NCBI RefSeq assembly: GCF_000520715.1
Contig: NZ_ASSD01000397.1
Location: forward strand, 1-45,565
Reading direction: 5' to 3'
Source: Paenibacillus zanthoxyli JH29
Lineage (GTDB): Bacteria > Bacillota > Bacilli > Paenibacillales > Paenibacillaceae
Length of the DNA: 45,565 bases
This document shows positions 7,534 to 15,469 of this stretch, piece after piece. The notes under the pieces are model-generated. The model searched no databases. It was not told where the DNA came from and was given only the letters and a program-made list of their open reading frames with translations. How positions within the stretch are numbered: position 1 is the first letter of the stretch; every line of letters begins with the position of its first letter. The position numbers and the translations under genes are program-made.

Positions 7534-7689
7534 ACCACTGATCCAGTTAAATCCGCTGCACTGACAACCGGGCAAGCCGTGTCGAACGGGGACGGCGAAG
7601 TTGCGGATGGTCAAGAGCAAACGAAATCCGATGCTTCGGATACAGACAACAACCATCAGGAGCAGGATGCGGAAACGGCTCATGAATAA
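7534..7689 (+). pseudogene. 3' remnant of a secreted PepSY-like protein gene
   Basis: An open stretch of 51 codons with no start codon, preceded directly by a TGA at 7531 and ending at TAA 7687-7689, with a proper terminator after it. The translation begins TTDPVKSAALTTGQAVSNG and ends in an acidic tail rich in Q, D, N and E. The TTGQAVSNGDGE segment resembles the VDAxTGxVxS end of PepSY domains, often found beside two-component systems. I infer that an internal deletion joined the regulatory region (copy C) to the 3' end of this gene. The PepSY assignment is tentative; that it is a gene fragment is better supported. Confidence 0.5.
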
Positions 7690-7699
7690 TAAATGAACG

Positions 7700-7745
7700 T
7701 GGACAGGATACTACTCCAAAACGGGTAGTTTTCTGTCCATTTTTT
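7700..7745 (+). terminator. Terminator after the remnant gene
   Basis: Arms TGGACAG and CTGTCCA, with inner ACTAC/GTAGT pairing, followed by six T residues. It separates the remnant from the response-regulator gene. Confidence 0.85.
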
Positions 7746-7776
7746 AGGTAAGCACGGGTGAAAAGGAGAAGTGAAG

Positions 7777-8475
7777 GTGGAACAGTCCATACTGGTCGTT
7801 GATGATGAAACCAAAATTTCACGGCTTCTGGAGTTGGAGCTTACTTATGAGGGCTACCATGTTGAGATTGCCGAAACCGGCAGAGAGGGATTGGAGAAAG
7901 CACTTAGTCAGACCTGGAACCTCATTATTCTGGATATCATGCTTCCGGAACTGAGCGGTGTGGAAGTCTTACGAAGACTGAGAAAAGTAGATGCATTTAC
8001 TCCGGTAATTCTGGTAACCGCCCGGAATACCACTTCCGAAATCGTAGCAGGATTAGATCAGGGGGCTAATGATTACATTACGAAGCCGTTTGAAATAGAG
8101 GAGCTGCTGGCTAGAATTAGAGCAAATATCAGGCTTCGCAGCAATATGCCAAATCCGGTACAGGAACCGTCTCTTATCCAAATCGATGATCTGGTCATTA
8201 ATAAATATACAAGAGAGGTGACCCGAGAAGGACAAAAGATCGAGCTTACCCCCAAAGAGTTCGATCTTTTGGTTTTTTTGACAGAGAACAAAAACCATGT
8301 ACTGAGCCGGGAACAAATTATTAATCATGTCTGGGGTTTTGATTTTGTCGGGGATACGAATGTAGTCGATGTTTATATTCTTTATGTTCGAAAAAAGGTT
8401 GATTCCGGTTTCAAGAACAAGCTGATCAAAACGGTGCGCGGTATCGGATATTGCATCAAGGAGGAGGAAGATTGA
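7777..8475 (+). CDS. Response regulator, OmpR/PhoB family
   Basis: DNA-binding response regulator of 232 residues. The receiver domain (1-118) has the acidic pair D9/D10, the phosphorylation site D53 in LIILDIMLPE, and K103 in ITKPFE. The winged-helix domain (about 135-232) has the typical ELTPKEFDLLVFL and VRGIGYCI motifs. I place the start at the GTG at 7777, 8 bases after GGAG; the earlier GTG at 7771 is only 2 bases away. The histidine-kinase gene overlaps its stop, so the pair is translationally coupled. It may bind the TTAA-type direct repeats of this window; the second regulator at 36693 is the other candidate. Confidence 0.9.
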   Translation: MEQSILVVDDETKISRLLELELTYEGYHVEIAETGREGLEKALSQTWNLIILDIMLPELSGVEVLRRLRKVDAFTPVILVTARNTTSEIVAGLDQGANDYITKPFEIEELLARIRANIRLRSNMPNPVQEPSLIQIDDLVINKYTREVTREGQKIELTPKEFDLLVFLTENKNHVLSREQIINHVWGFDFVGDTNVVDVYILYVRKKVDSGFKNKLIKTVRGIGYCIKEEED

Positions 8476-9836
8476 AGCTTGGAACGAAAATCACCTTACT
8501 GACCTCTCTTTTGCTGATCGTCATTTTATTGTGCGTAGACATTATAGTGTATTCGTTATTCATTAAGATTGCCGGCCAAAATGCGGGGGAATTGCTCCTA
8601 AGCAAATGGGAGTCTATTATCGAACACGCGAAATCTATGAGCAGTGAGGCCCGGAACGCTCTGCTTTACAATTCATTAACAGAAGATACGCTCATTCGAA
8701 TTTCCGTCCCCGGTTCCGATTCCATACGCATCATCTCAAATGGCGCTGATTTTAATTTGAACGGGGTGCCGGTTATTTATAGCCGAACTACAAGCGCTAG
8801 ACTGTTCAAGCATGACGATGAAAGAATACTTATGGTCTATATTCCGATGGAGACTGCGGGCGGGACCAGGTTCGGCTTTGAAATCGCAGAGAGATTAGAT
8901 GATTTGGAGACCAACATTCATATTCTTGTGACGATATTGACCTTCACCACCTTCGGAGCCGTCATGGTCTGTATGTTGGGTGGAAGCCTGCTGTCCCGCA
9001 CAGTCGTTAAGCCGATTTCGACCAGCATAAGAACGATGAAGGAGATTGAACGCAGTCTCAACTTTAAGAAGATCCCCTATAAAGGAAAAAGTGCAGATGA
9101 GCTCTATGAAATGACCGGGACGTTTAACCGGATGATGGACAGGCTGGAGGAGAGCTTTTGGAATCAACAGCAGTTTGTCTCCGATGCCTCCCATGAACTC
9201 AATACGACTCTAATGATTATAGAGGGGTACTCGAACATGCTCAGACGCTGGGGAGCCTATGATACTAAGGTGCAGGAGGAAGCCGTGAAGTCCATATACG
9301 AGGAAACCAAACGAATGAGAGTGATGACCCAGCAGCTGCTGAACCTGGCTTCCTCCCAGCAAGGCAGGCAATTCATGTTGGATTCGGTCGACCTCATACA
9401 AACCTGTAAACAGGTGATTGCCCACTTCAGGCAGTTAAGCACGAGAAAATTAATCCTACATGCAAGGGAAAAAGAAATGGTGATCCAAGCGGATCACAGT
9501 AAAATAAAGCAGTTGTTGACTATTTTGCTGGACAATGCTTTGAAATACAGCACAGCCCCAATCGAATTACATATAACCCAACAGGACGGTAATGTTCAGT
9601 TGATCGTTAAGGATTACGGAATCGGAATTCCCCCGGAAGAGGTGAAGCATGTGTTTGAACGTTTTTACCGTGTCGATAGCTCTCGTCACCGAAAGACTGG
9701 GGGAACAGGTCTTGGCCTGCCCATTGCCAAGTCGATTGTGGAGGAGCATCAGGGACGGATTCGGATTGAGAGCCGCGAGGGTACAGGAACTGAGGTTATT
9801 GTGGAACTGCCGATATTACATCCCGTCTGGGAATAA
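8472..9836 (+). CDS. Sensor histidine kinase with unusual H-box
   Basis: Membrane sensor of 454 residues, partner of the regulator just upstream. Segments: membrane helix at about 7-30, extracellular region 31-148, second helix 149-173, HAMP domain to about 225, dimerisation helix with H241, and an ATPase domain with N-box LLDNALKYS, G1 DYGIGIP and G2 GGTGLGLP. The start is a TTG at 8472 that overlaps the preceding stop and has GGAGGAGG 4 bases upstream. The H-box reads SHELNTTL where most relatives have HELRTPL, so the usual Arg and the highly conserved Pro are both changed; the phosphate-accepting His is kept. The rest of the protein looks intact. Confidence 0.9.
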   Translation: MKLGTKITLLTSLLLIVILLCVDIIVYSLFIKIAGQNAGELLLSKWESIIEHAKSMSSEARNALLYNSLTEDTLIRISVPGSDSIRIISNGADFNLNGVPVIYSRTTSARLFKHDDERILMVYIPMETAGGTRFGFEIAERLDDLETNIHILVTILTFTTFGAVMVCMLGGSLLSRTVVKPISTSIRTMKEIERSLNFKKIPYKGKSADELYEMTGTFNRMMDRLEESFWNQQQFVSDASHELNTTLMIIEGYSNMLRRWGAYDTKVQEEAVKSIYEETKRMRVMTQQLLNLASSQQGRQFMLDSVDLIQTCKQVIAHFRQLSTRKLILHAREKEMVIQADHSKIKQLLTILLDNALKYSTAPIELHITQQDGNVQLIVKDYGIGIPPEEVKHVFERFYRVDSSRHRKTGGTGLGLPIAKSIVEEHQGRIRIESREGTGTEVIVELPILHPVWE

Positions 9837-9872
9837 ACAAGCCGCCTCTGCAATATACCAGAAGCGGCTTGT
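9837..9872. terminator. Bidirectional terminator between kinase and NlpC/P60 genes
   Basis: Perfect arms ACAAGCCGC and GCGGCTTGT around 18 bases, placed between two convergent genes. On the minus strand TTTATT follows; on the plus strand there is no T run, so it mainly serves the minus gene. Confidence 0.7.
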
Positions 9873-9883
9873 CTATTGGACTA

Positions 9884-10516
9884 TTAATTTTCGTTTTGCT
9901 CTCCATTATTGTCCCCTTGATCGGAAGGAGGATTAACGGATGGTGCAGGGGCAGGAGCAGCGGGAGAAGCTGCTGCCGTGCTGCTGTCCTGTACAGGATT
10001 CACGGCAGCTTGTCCGTCCGGTAAGACCCGGCGCGCGGTTGTGTATTGGGAATTCCACCAGCCTGTATTAAGCGGCGTGATGGTAACGCCCCCTTTTCCG
10101 AACGTATGCAGCAATTTTCCATCGCCCATGTAAATGGCTACATGGTGAATAGGGGAATAGAAGAATACAAGGTCCCCAGGCTGAAGCTGATCCCTTGGTA
10201 CGAACGTTCCGACAGTGGACTGCTGTCTGGAAGAACGGGGAATGGACACTCCGTTCTCTTTAAATACAAACTGTGTAAAAGAGGAGCAGTCGAATGCATC
10301 GGTTCTTCCGGACTTGGCCCCGAATTGATAAGGAACGCCCTGATATTTCAGGCCGGTTGAGATGACTTGATCCGCAGTAGCAGAAGCCGCAGCTGTAGCT
10401 GCATAAACTGTATTGGTGTTATCCAAAAAGCCTGTCCCCGCTGAGAGCAGAGCTACACCCAGGGTGACTCCAATACTCAAGTTGCGTAAACGTCTTTTGC
10501 TGTGAATTTTATTCAT
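9884..10516 (-). CDS. Secreted NlpC/P60 peptidoglycan endopeptidase
   Basis: Protein of 210 residues with a signal peptide (basic start, hydrophobic core SIGVTLGVALLSAG, likely cut after VYA). The NlpC/P60 domain spans about 48-165: the catalytic Cys is in FDCSSF, the His in HVAIYMG, and the third polar residue follows in the LLHTFG region. It should cut D-Glu-diaminopimelate-type bonds in stem peptides. The C-terminal 45 residues are low-complexity (Pro, Ala, Ser, then acidic Asn/Gln), possibly a wall spacer. There is no SH3 or LysM domain, unlike many relatives. The ATG has AGGAGGT 6 bases upstream. A GGTGATCACC palindrome lies in its upstream region at 10540-10549. Confidence 0.87.
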   Translation of the reverse strand: MNKIHSKRRLRNLSIGVTLGVALLSAGTGFLDNTNTVYAATAAASATADQVISTGLKYQGVPYQFGAKSGRTDAFDCSSFTQFVFKENGVSIPRSSRQQSTVGTFVPRDQLQPGDLVFFYSPIHHVAIYMGDGKLLHTFGKGGVTITPLNTGWWNSQYTTARRVLPDGQAAVNPVQDSSTAAASPAAPAPAPSVNPPSDQGDNNGEQNEN

Positions 10517-10684
10517 ATGTTACCTCCTGTTGTTATCTGGGTGATCACCTGAACATACCTTAGCACATTAAAATTTCACATAAATTTCCAAGAGTTGGAG
10601 TATTGCTGTGCGGGCAAGGGTTCTCTGCCTTTTTTAGAGTACGATGAGAATTTTTATATCTATTTCTTATTGACAGTGTCTAAA

Positions 10685-10725
10685 TTAATAAATCGTTAAG
10701 AATTGATTCATGACCAGTTTATACT
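10685..10725 (+). promoter_or_regulatory. Response-regulator direct repeat and promoter, copy A
   Basis: Half sites TTAATAAATCG (10685) and TTAAGAATTGA (10696) with an 11-base period, then TATACT at 10720-10725 as a -10 in place of any good -35. The 71 bases from 10680 to 10750 match copy B (35102-35172) at 64 positions without gaps. The promoter drives only a short terminated transcript before uppP. Confidence 0.7.
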
Positions 10726-10731
10726 TGGGCT

Positions 10732-10833
10732 TTACATTAGAGTATACGAACTTGGATATCCGAGGCATACGATAAAGAAAGTCAAATAGAAAGCCAGAGC
10801 AGAGGTTCGCCGATTTTGCTTTGGCTTTTTTTA
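10732..10833 (+). ncRNA. Possible small RNA or abortive leader between copy A and uppP
   Basis: Promoter A should start transcription near 10732. A terminator with arms AAAGCCAGAGCA (10790-10801) and TGCTTTGGCTTT (10817-10828) followed by T residues to 10832 should end it. The product is about 100 bases and contains no ribosome site with a useful reading frame. It may be a small RNA, or the leftover of an operon whose gene was deleted, as at copy C. Direct evidence for a function is absent. Confidence 0.4.
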
Positions 10834-10848
10834 TGCCCAGACGAGGAG

Positions 10849-10888
10849 TTAAGAATTATTTAAGGGTCTGTTCACAGGCAATTTAGAT
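10849..10888 (+). promoter_or_regulatory. Response-regulator direct repeat and promoter of uppP, copy D
   Basis: TTAAGAATTAT then TTAAGGGTCTG, 11-base period, with TTAGAT at 10883-10888 as a likely -10, 23 bases after the start of the second repeat. The stretch resembles copy E at 38976 (about 32 of 42 bases). It ends 105 bases before the uppP start. Confidence 0.65.
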
Positions 10889-10993
10889 TTACGATTTAGT
10901 CTATATTGCGGGGGGAGTAGATATGGAATTTGTGGCGAAGGGAAGGATATGAAGCGGTTTATTCATCATTAGCAGAGAGGAGCTACATATAAT

Positions 10994-11812
10994 ATGCACG
11001 ATTACATTATTGCTATTATTCAAGGCATTGTGGAGGGGATCACGGAATTTCTGCCGGTATCCTCCACGGGCCATCTCATCTTGACTGGAGAACTTCTCGG
11101 ATTCAAAGGTGAAAAAGCCGACACTTTCGAAATCATTATCCAGCTGGGAGCTATTCTTGCTGTGGCCGTCATTTACTGGCGGCGGATTCTCGGCTTACTG
11201 GGTTTAAGCAATTTCGAATCGAACAATGAAGATACGGCAGGAAAGCAGAAACTGAATCTGATCCATATCATACTTGCCTGCTTGCCGGCGATGGCGCTAG
11301 GGCTCATCCTGCATTCCTTTATCAAAACGTATTTATTTTCTCCTTATACTGTGCTTGCGGGACTTGTGCTGGGCGGATTCTTTATGCTGCTAGGTCAAAA
11401 GAAGAAGACCACGGTGCGGGCAAAGAGCATTGATCAGCTATCCTATAGACAGGCCATCGCCATTGGTTTATTCCAATGCTTGTCTCTGTGGCCGGGATTC
11501 TCACGTTCCGGAGCGACAATTGCGGGAGGGCTGCTGGCTGGAGCAAGCTACAAAGCCGCAACCAATTTTTCCTTCCTAATTGCCATCCCGATGATGTTTG
11601 CCGCGAGCGGTTATGAACTGCTGAAGAGCTACCATACCTTAACGGCAGCCGATGCCGGGGTCTTCATTACTGGATTTCTCGTATCTTTTATCGTTGCGCT
11701 TCTGGCTGTTATCACCTTCTTGAAGCTGCTCGATCGGCTAAAGCTCGCACCATTTGCCTATTACCGGTTTGGACTCGCTGTAGTATTCTTGATCTACTTG
11801 TTGATGAGTTAA
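10994..11812 (+). CDS. uppP: Undecaprenyl-diphosphatase UppP (BacA)
   Basis: Integral membrane enzyme of 272 residues that dephosphorylates undecaprenyl diphosphate on the outer face and so keeps the carrier lipid for peptidoglycan synthesis; extra copies give bacitracin resistance. Both signature regions are seen: GIVEGITEFLPVSSTGH at 11-27 with the essential glutamates, and PGFSRSG at 167-173 with the catalytic Ser/Arg. Length and about eight hydrophobic segments match the family. The ATG at 10994 has AGAGAGGAG about 10 bases upstream. Two direct-repeat regulator sites lie in its upstream region, so it is likely induced by envelope stress. Confidence 0.95.
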   Translation: MHDYIIAIIQGIVEGITEFLPVSSTGHLILTGELLGFKGEKADTFEIIIQLGAILAVAVIYWRRILGLLGLSNFESNNEDTAGKQKLNLIHIILACLPAMALGLILHSFIKTYLFSPYTVLAGLVLGGFFMLLGQKKKTTVRAKSIDQLSYRQAIAIGLFQCLSLWPGFSRSGATIAGGLLAGASYKAATNFSFLIAIPMMFAASGYELLKSYHTLTAADAGVFITGFLVSFIVALLAVITFLKLLDRLKLAPFAYYRFGLAVVFLIYLLMS

Positions 11813-11855
11813 ACTCTAATGTTGTGCAGCGTCTGATGCCTGCGCGGATAAACAT

Positions 11856-11898
11856 AACGGCTGATCACTCACATTGCCTGAGGATCAGCCGTTTTATT
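11856..11898. terminator. Bidirectional terminator after uppP
   Basis: Arms AACGGCTGATC and GATCAGCCGTT, then TTATTTT on the plus strand; the convergent phosphoesterase gene ends 13 bases later, so it serves both genes. Confidence 0.85.
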
Positions 11899-11910
11899 TT
11901 AAAGAGATTT

Positions 11911-12771
11911 TCACTCCCAGATGTTAATGGGCTGAGCATTCCGGTTTTTTCCGAGAGCATTCAGACCATACATGGTTTCAATAGTTCGCAGTACAGAGTA
12001 ATGATTCGTCTTCACCGTGTAAGATCCTTTCTTTACATTGGCGCCGACAATGATTGTCGGTATTTTGTTATGCTTGCTCATATCGTCTTCATCCCAAGTT
12101 ACGATGAGAATACTATTATGGCTGGAAGCCCAGGTAACATAGGAAGACAAATGATTTTTAAGCCACTGATCCGCTGTCTTGATGCTGCCGTCATGCATAT
12201 CATTGTTCAGATTAGGAATGACAAATGAGACGGTCGGCAGTTGATTGTAATCCTTGGGGAAGCTGGTTAAAGGCATGTTGATGCTGGCTGGCAGGTTGGT
12301 GAAATTTACCCAGGGGTTATGCTTTCTTGCATATTTTGTTTTTAGATCATAAGGACCAGTGTATCCTGCTTTGGGTAAACCTTCGGAGTAGCCTCCAAAG
12401 GTATATCCGTGATTAATGAGCTCAGAGCCTAAGTTGGCATGGTTAGTTGGCTTATGAGACAAGTCATCATTTACACCTTGATTGGAGCCGGAGAACAATT
12501 CAAGATAATTCGGCTGGCTCGGATGCTGAATCGCATAATGATTGGTAAGACTGAGCCCTTGCTTGGCCAAGCTGTTTATGTACGGAGCCTTGGGATTATT
12601 TAGAATGCTCTGTGAGGAATGGTTCTCTTCGACGACAATCACAATATGCTCACTGGCAGATTGTGAATCAGGAGCTGCAAGAGCAACATTTCCAATAGTA
12701 GGGTACGCCAGCGAGTTTGCCCATAAAGTACATATCGCAATGGACGCCATCATTATTTTGGATTTAAACAT
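11911..12771 (-). CDS. Secreted phosphoesterase (PF04185-type, acid phosphatase/phospholipase C-like)
   Basis: Protein of 286 residues with a signal peptide (MFKSKIMMASIAICTLWANS, likely cut near ALA/APD). The phosphoesterase-family layout is visible: HIVIVVEENHS as the first metal motif, a HPSQPNYLELFSG region with the probable nucleophile, FVIPNLNNDMHDG in the middle, and IVTWDEDD near the C-terminus. It should hydrolyse phosphate esters outside the cell; the substrate cannot be told from sequence, and phospholipids or small phosphates are both known for relatives. The ATG has GGAGGAAAT about 5 bases upstream. It shares a terminator with uppP. Confidence 0.8.
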   Translation of the reverse strand: MFKSKIMMASIAICTLWANSLAYPTIGNVALAAPDSQSASEHIVIVVEENHSSQSILNNPKAPYINSLAKQGLSLTNHYAIQHPSQPNYLELFSGSNQGVNDDLSHKPTNHANLGSELINHGYTFGGYSEGLPKAGYTGPYDLKTKYARKHNPWVNFTNLPASINMPLTSFPKDYNQLPTVSFVIPNLNNDMHDGSIKTADQWLKNHLSSYVTWASSHNSILIVTWDEDDMSKHNKIPTIIVGANVKKGSYTVKTNHYSVLRTIETMYGLNALGKNRNAQPINIWE

Positions 12772-12929
12772 ATTTCCTCCTCTTTCGCATATAGACTTGG
12801 GAACATGTTATATTCTAAACCCCATTTATTAAAATCTTCTAAAGAATGTCGTCACCGCTGCCTAACATAATTATCGACAAAACCAACTAGCTATCGGTGT
12901 TACATGCTCAAAACTTTATTAGAAAAAAC

Positions 12930-12968
12930 GAGCTGTCCCAGCCAGATGCAACTGACTAGGCACAGCCC
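12930..12968 (-). terminator. Terminator after the DUF4179 gene
   Basis: Minus strand stem with GGGCTGT pairing to ACAGCTC region and an inner TCAG/CTGG pairing, followed by GTTTTTTC. It lies about 70 bases after the stop at 13039. The rest of 12772-13038 holds only the promoter region of the phosphoesterase gene. Confidence 0.65.
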
Positions 12969-13038
12969 ATTTTTTACTTGAGTCCAAATGTCATGTCGCA
13001 CTAAACGTGGAAGTGGAAATCTAGATATCTTTTAACGC

Positions 13039-14637
13039 CTAATGCCGCTCGATTTGCGGCAACTCGAAGCTCCAGTCCACATTGGTATACTTCTTGTCGG
13101 TTACGGTGCGGATGAGCGTTAGCTCCTGCGGCATAGCAGTCATGCCTAAAACATCGAGATAAGACTTAGAGTTTACTCCTTCATTCGGTTCATCAATGGT
13201 TATAGTGTTACCGTTCCTAACATTTCCAACAAAGTAAACATTATATTCCTTACCGGATTCATCCCGTGCGATCCAGCGATCCTCATTAAAGCTGTTAACA
13301 ATTTCCCCGCTGACTGTCATATGGCCCGAGAGTCCCGGCTCATTCGAGCTTTTTTCAATATCCATTGCATGGATTTTGAGGATATCGCCTTGCGCTTCAA
13401 ACATAATAGACTGCTCTTTCAGCTTCTCCGGACGGAAAGTAATAGAATCCTCAGATTGCACAGGGATAGAATAACTATCCAATACGAATCGAACTTTCAT
13501 GCTGTCGTACGGAAGATACGAGAAGGAATAGGTCCAATGCTGTGTCCTAGTCTGTGTATCTTCTGTCATAAAGTGCTCCAGGTAGACATTAGGGGGGGAA
13601 CCGGTATAGTTTCCTGGGCCGTCCACTTTGGCGAGAATACGCCCGTTCTCATCTTCAAAATGGTAGTTAAGCATGAGTTGCTTGCGGAGAGCCTTGGGCG
13701 GGAGGGCAGCCGCTTCATCTGTAAGCGAGGTGTCGAATTGCAATTGGGCCCCGATAGGAGTGCGAATAAGCTGCCGCATGTTTATTTTTAGTCCGGCTGG
13801 GGTGGTATAAGATTCATCCAGAGCATTCGTTACAGTCAACTTCTTCGACTTGGTCATATCGGCCGTGTAGGCAAAACTCCAGTTTCCCGAAAGCGGCTCC
13901 GTACCAGCGTCACCGACATACAGCTTATGAACGTTCCCCTTGATGATTACGGTATCCCCCGGCGGCCGGGAAAATACGTAAGTTAACCACAACTTTTGGG
14001 ATTTCTCAGTGTTGGATCCATGTTCCAATGGAAGTCTAGAAAGAAAATATCCTATTTCTTCGCCGTCTTCATTTAGAATATGCAATTGCTGATTGACGAA
14101 CCTATTTTTTATCCACTCATCGTCCGGCTGTCCCGATTCATCAGTAACCTGTAGAGACAGCACTAGTCTTGAGGAGTCGGCAATGACTTCTTGCAAGGAC
14201 AGGGTGTAGCCCTTGTCGCTTACTTTCACACTCGGCTGTTGTACTAATCCGAGCGCCTGCGCTTCCCGAAAGCTGCTATCTGCCCATTGACTGGCTTGCA
14301 GAGGAGGTCTCTGAGACAACTCAGACACGGGCTGCGGGACAGAGGAAATAGGTGGAGTCGTCCCGAGGGCGGACAGTATTGAAATAATGAGCATTGCAGC
14401 TGCACCTGTCGCCAGAGCCGCACTGCCCCAGAGAAAGCCATGCCGCAAACGATGATTGATGCGCATTCTCTGCCAATTCCGCGATCTGCGGGAAGCAGGC
14501 AGCATCTCCACATGCCGCAGTTGCTCCATCACTTGCTCCGTAAATTGATCGGAAATCCCGGTGGATGCATACATTCTGCGTAGTGGAAGTTCATCTTCGA
14601 CTATGTTATCTAAGCTCGTGTAATGCCGATTTTTCAT
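13039..14637 (-). CDS. DUF4179-type membrane anti-sigma-like protein
   Basis: Protein of 532 residues. A cytoplasmic N-terminus of about 70 residues is followed by one membrane helix (near 72-92) and a large extracellular part of about 440 residues, rich in beta-strand patterns. This is the layout of DUF4179 proteins, which pair with ECF sigma factors and probably hold them at the membrane. It overlaps the sigma gene by 32 bases and has its own AAAGGAGG ribosome site inside that gene, so production is coupled. No zinc-binding anti-sigma motif is visible, so the binding mode is unknown. It is unusually long compared with the second DUF4179 protein here (375 residues). Confidence 0.72.
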   Translation of the reverse strand: MKNRHYTSLDNIVEDELPLRRMYASTGISDQFTEQVMEQLRHVEMLPASRRSRNWQRMRINHRLRHGFLWGSAALATGAAAMLIISILSALGTTPPISSVPQPVSELSQRPPLQASQWADSSFREAQALGLVQQPSVKVSDKGYTLSLQEVIADSSRLVLSLQVTDESGQPDDEWIKNRFVNQQLHILNEDGEEIGYFLSRLPLEHGSNTEKSQKLWLTYVFSRPPGDTVIIKGNVHKLYVGDAGTEPLSGNWSFAYTADMTKSKKLTVTNALDESYTTPAGLKINMRQLIRTPIGAQLQFDTSLTDEAAALPPKALRKQLMLNYHFEDENGRILAKVDGPGNYTGSPPNVYLEHFMTEDTQTRTQHWTYSFSYLPYDSMKVRFVLDSYSIPVQSEDSITFRPEKLKEQSIMFEAQGDILKIHAMDIEKSSNEPGLSGHMTVSGEIVNSFNEDRWIARDESGKEYNVYFVGNVRNGNTITIDEPNEGVNSKSYLDVLGMTAMPQELTLIRTVTDKKYTNVDWSFELPQIERH

Positions 14638-15187
14638 GAGAAGCCTCCTTTGGCTGCAGCCATAATTTTCTCAGCTTTTGGCGGGCTCGGTAGAGCCGGT
14701 TTTTGACTTGATGCAGAGAGATGCCTGTAACTGCCGATATTTCCTCGTAGCTCAGATCATTGGTATAATGCAGCAGCAGTACGATCCTGTACCGGCCCGG
14801 CAATCTGGATAGCAGCTTATGCAGCTCAAGCTCACTTTCCTTGCGCATGTACATCTCTTCCGGAGTGGGTGTCCCATCGATTTGCGCCTTCGGCGGGTTA
14901 CTTGCAACACTAAAGGTTTTCCGCCGCTTAACATCCCTGAAGCGGTTGACTGCAATGGTATACAGCCAAGCGGCAAAGCTTGATTGGCTGTTGTGACCGC
15001 TGAGCTTCCGGTAGGCGTTGATAAAAGTCTCTTGGGCTAAATCCTGAGCATCCTGATGGCTCGCGCCCATTCCTAGCAACAGAATGTATAACCCGGACTT
15101 GTATTTATCCACCAGCGCCGCAAATGCTTCACGGTCCCCTTCCAGCACCTTGCCGATAATGATTTCATCGTTAACCTTATCCGTCAT
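14606..15187 (-). CDS. ECF RNA polymerase sigma factor
   Basis: Sigma-70 family extracytoplasmic-function factor of 193 residues. Region 2 spans about 20-95 (DAQDLAQETFINAYRKL and AWLYTIAVNRFRDVKRR), and region 4 spans about 125-180 (LPGRYRIVLLLHYTNDLSYE, then the helix-turn-helix with SLHQVKNRLYRARQKL). A linker rich in Pro lies between. The ATG at 15187 has GGAGG 7 bases upstream. It directs polymerase to promoters that likely include its own. Its co-transcribed partner is the DUF4179 membrane protein that overlaps its end. Confidence 0.9.
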   Translation of the reverse strand: MTDKVNDEIIIGKVLEGDREAFAALVDKYKSGLYILLLGMGASHQDAQDLAQETFINAYRKLSGHNSQSSFAAWLYTIAVNRFRDVKRRKTFSVASNPPKAQIDGTPTPEEMYMRKESELELHKLLSRLPGRYRIVLLLHYTNDLSYEEISAVTGISLHQVKNRLYRARQKLRKLWLQPKEASHEKSALHELR

Positions 15188-15339
15188 TAAGTGCCTCCAA
15201 ACTTATTTATTTTACTTATAAGACGAGGCGGAGGTTAACCGCTTCTAACTTTTCTGCAAAAAATTATAAAAATGGCTTAACATGTGGACCCGGCGGTTAT
15301 CATTTGAGTGATTTTCAAACTGCATCCTGTCAGAGGATA

Positions 15340-15367
15340 CCACGCTGAGCGCGGTTTTTGTTTTTTT
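15340..15367 (+). terminator. Orphan terminator in front of the second sigma operon
   Basis: CCACGC and GCGCGG arms around TGA with one mismatch, then TTTTTG and seven T residues. A smaller hairpin (ATCCT/AGGAT) stands just before it. No plus-strand gene ends upstream, since the divergent sigma gene starts at 15187. It may attenuate the operon at 15470 or end a short RNA. Confidence 0.5.
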
Positions 15368-15469
15368 GAAATTTTTTTGATTGTGATGTGACCGTTCAGG
15401 CACTTGTACAGTCTAATTCATGTAAACAAAATAAACACAGAGGGCAACGGAGGGAGGTGGAGTGGCACC

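Noticed and set aside
9884..10020. The Pro/Ala-rich end of the NlpC/P60 protein considered as a frameshift product
   Set aside because: The frame is continuous with normal codon use and ends next to a terminator, so it is a natural low-complexity tail.
11824..12228. A 134-codon plus-strand frame after uppP
   Set aside because: It overlaps the terminator and the phosphoesterase gene, which has clear family motifs and a signal peptide.
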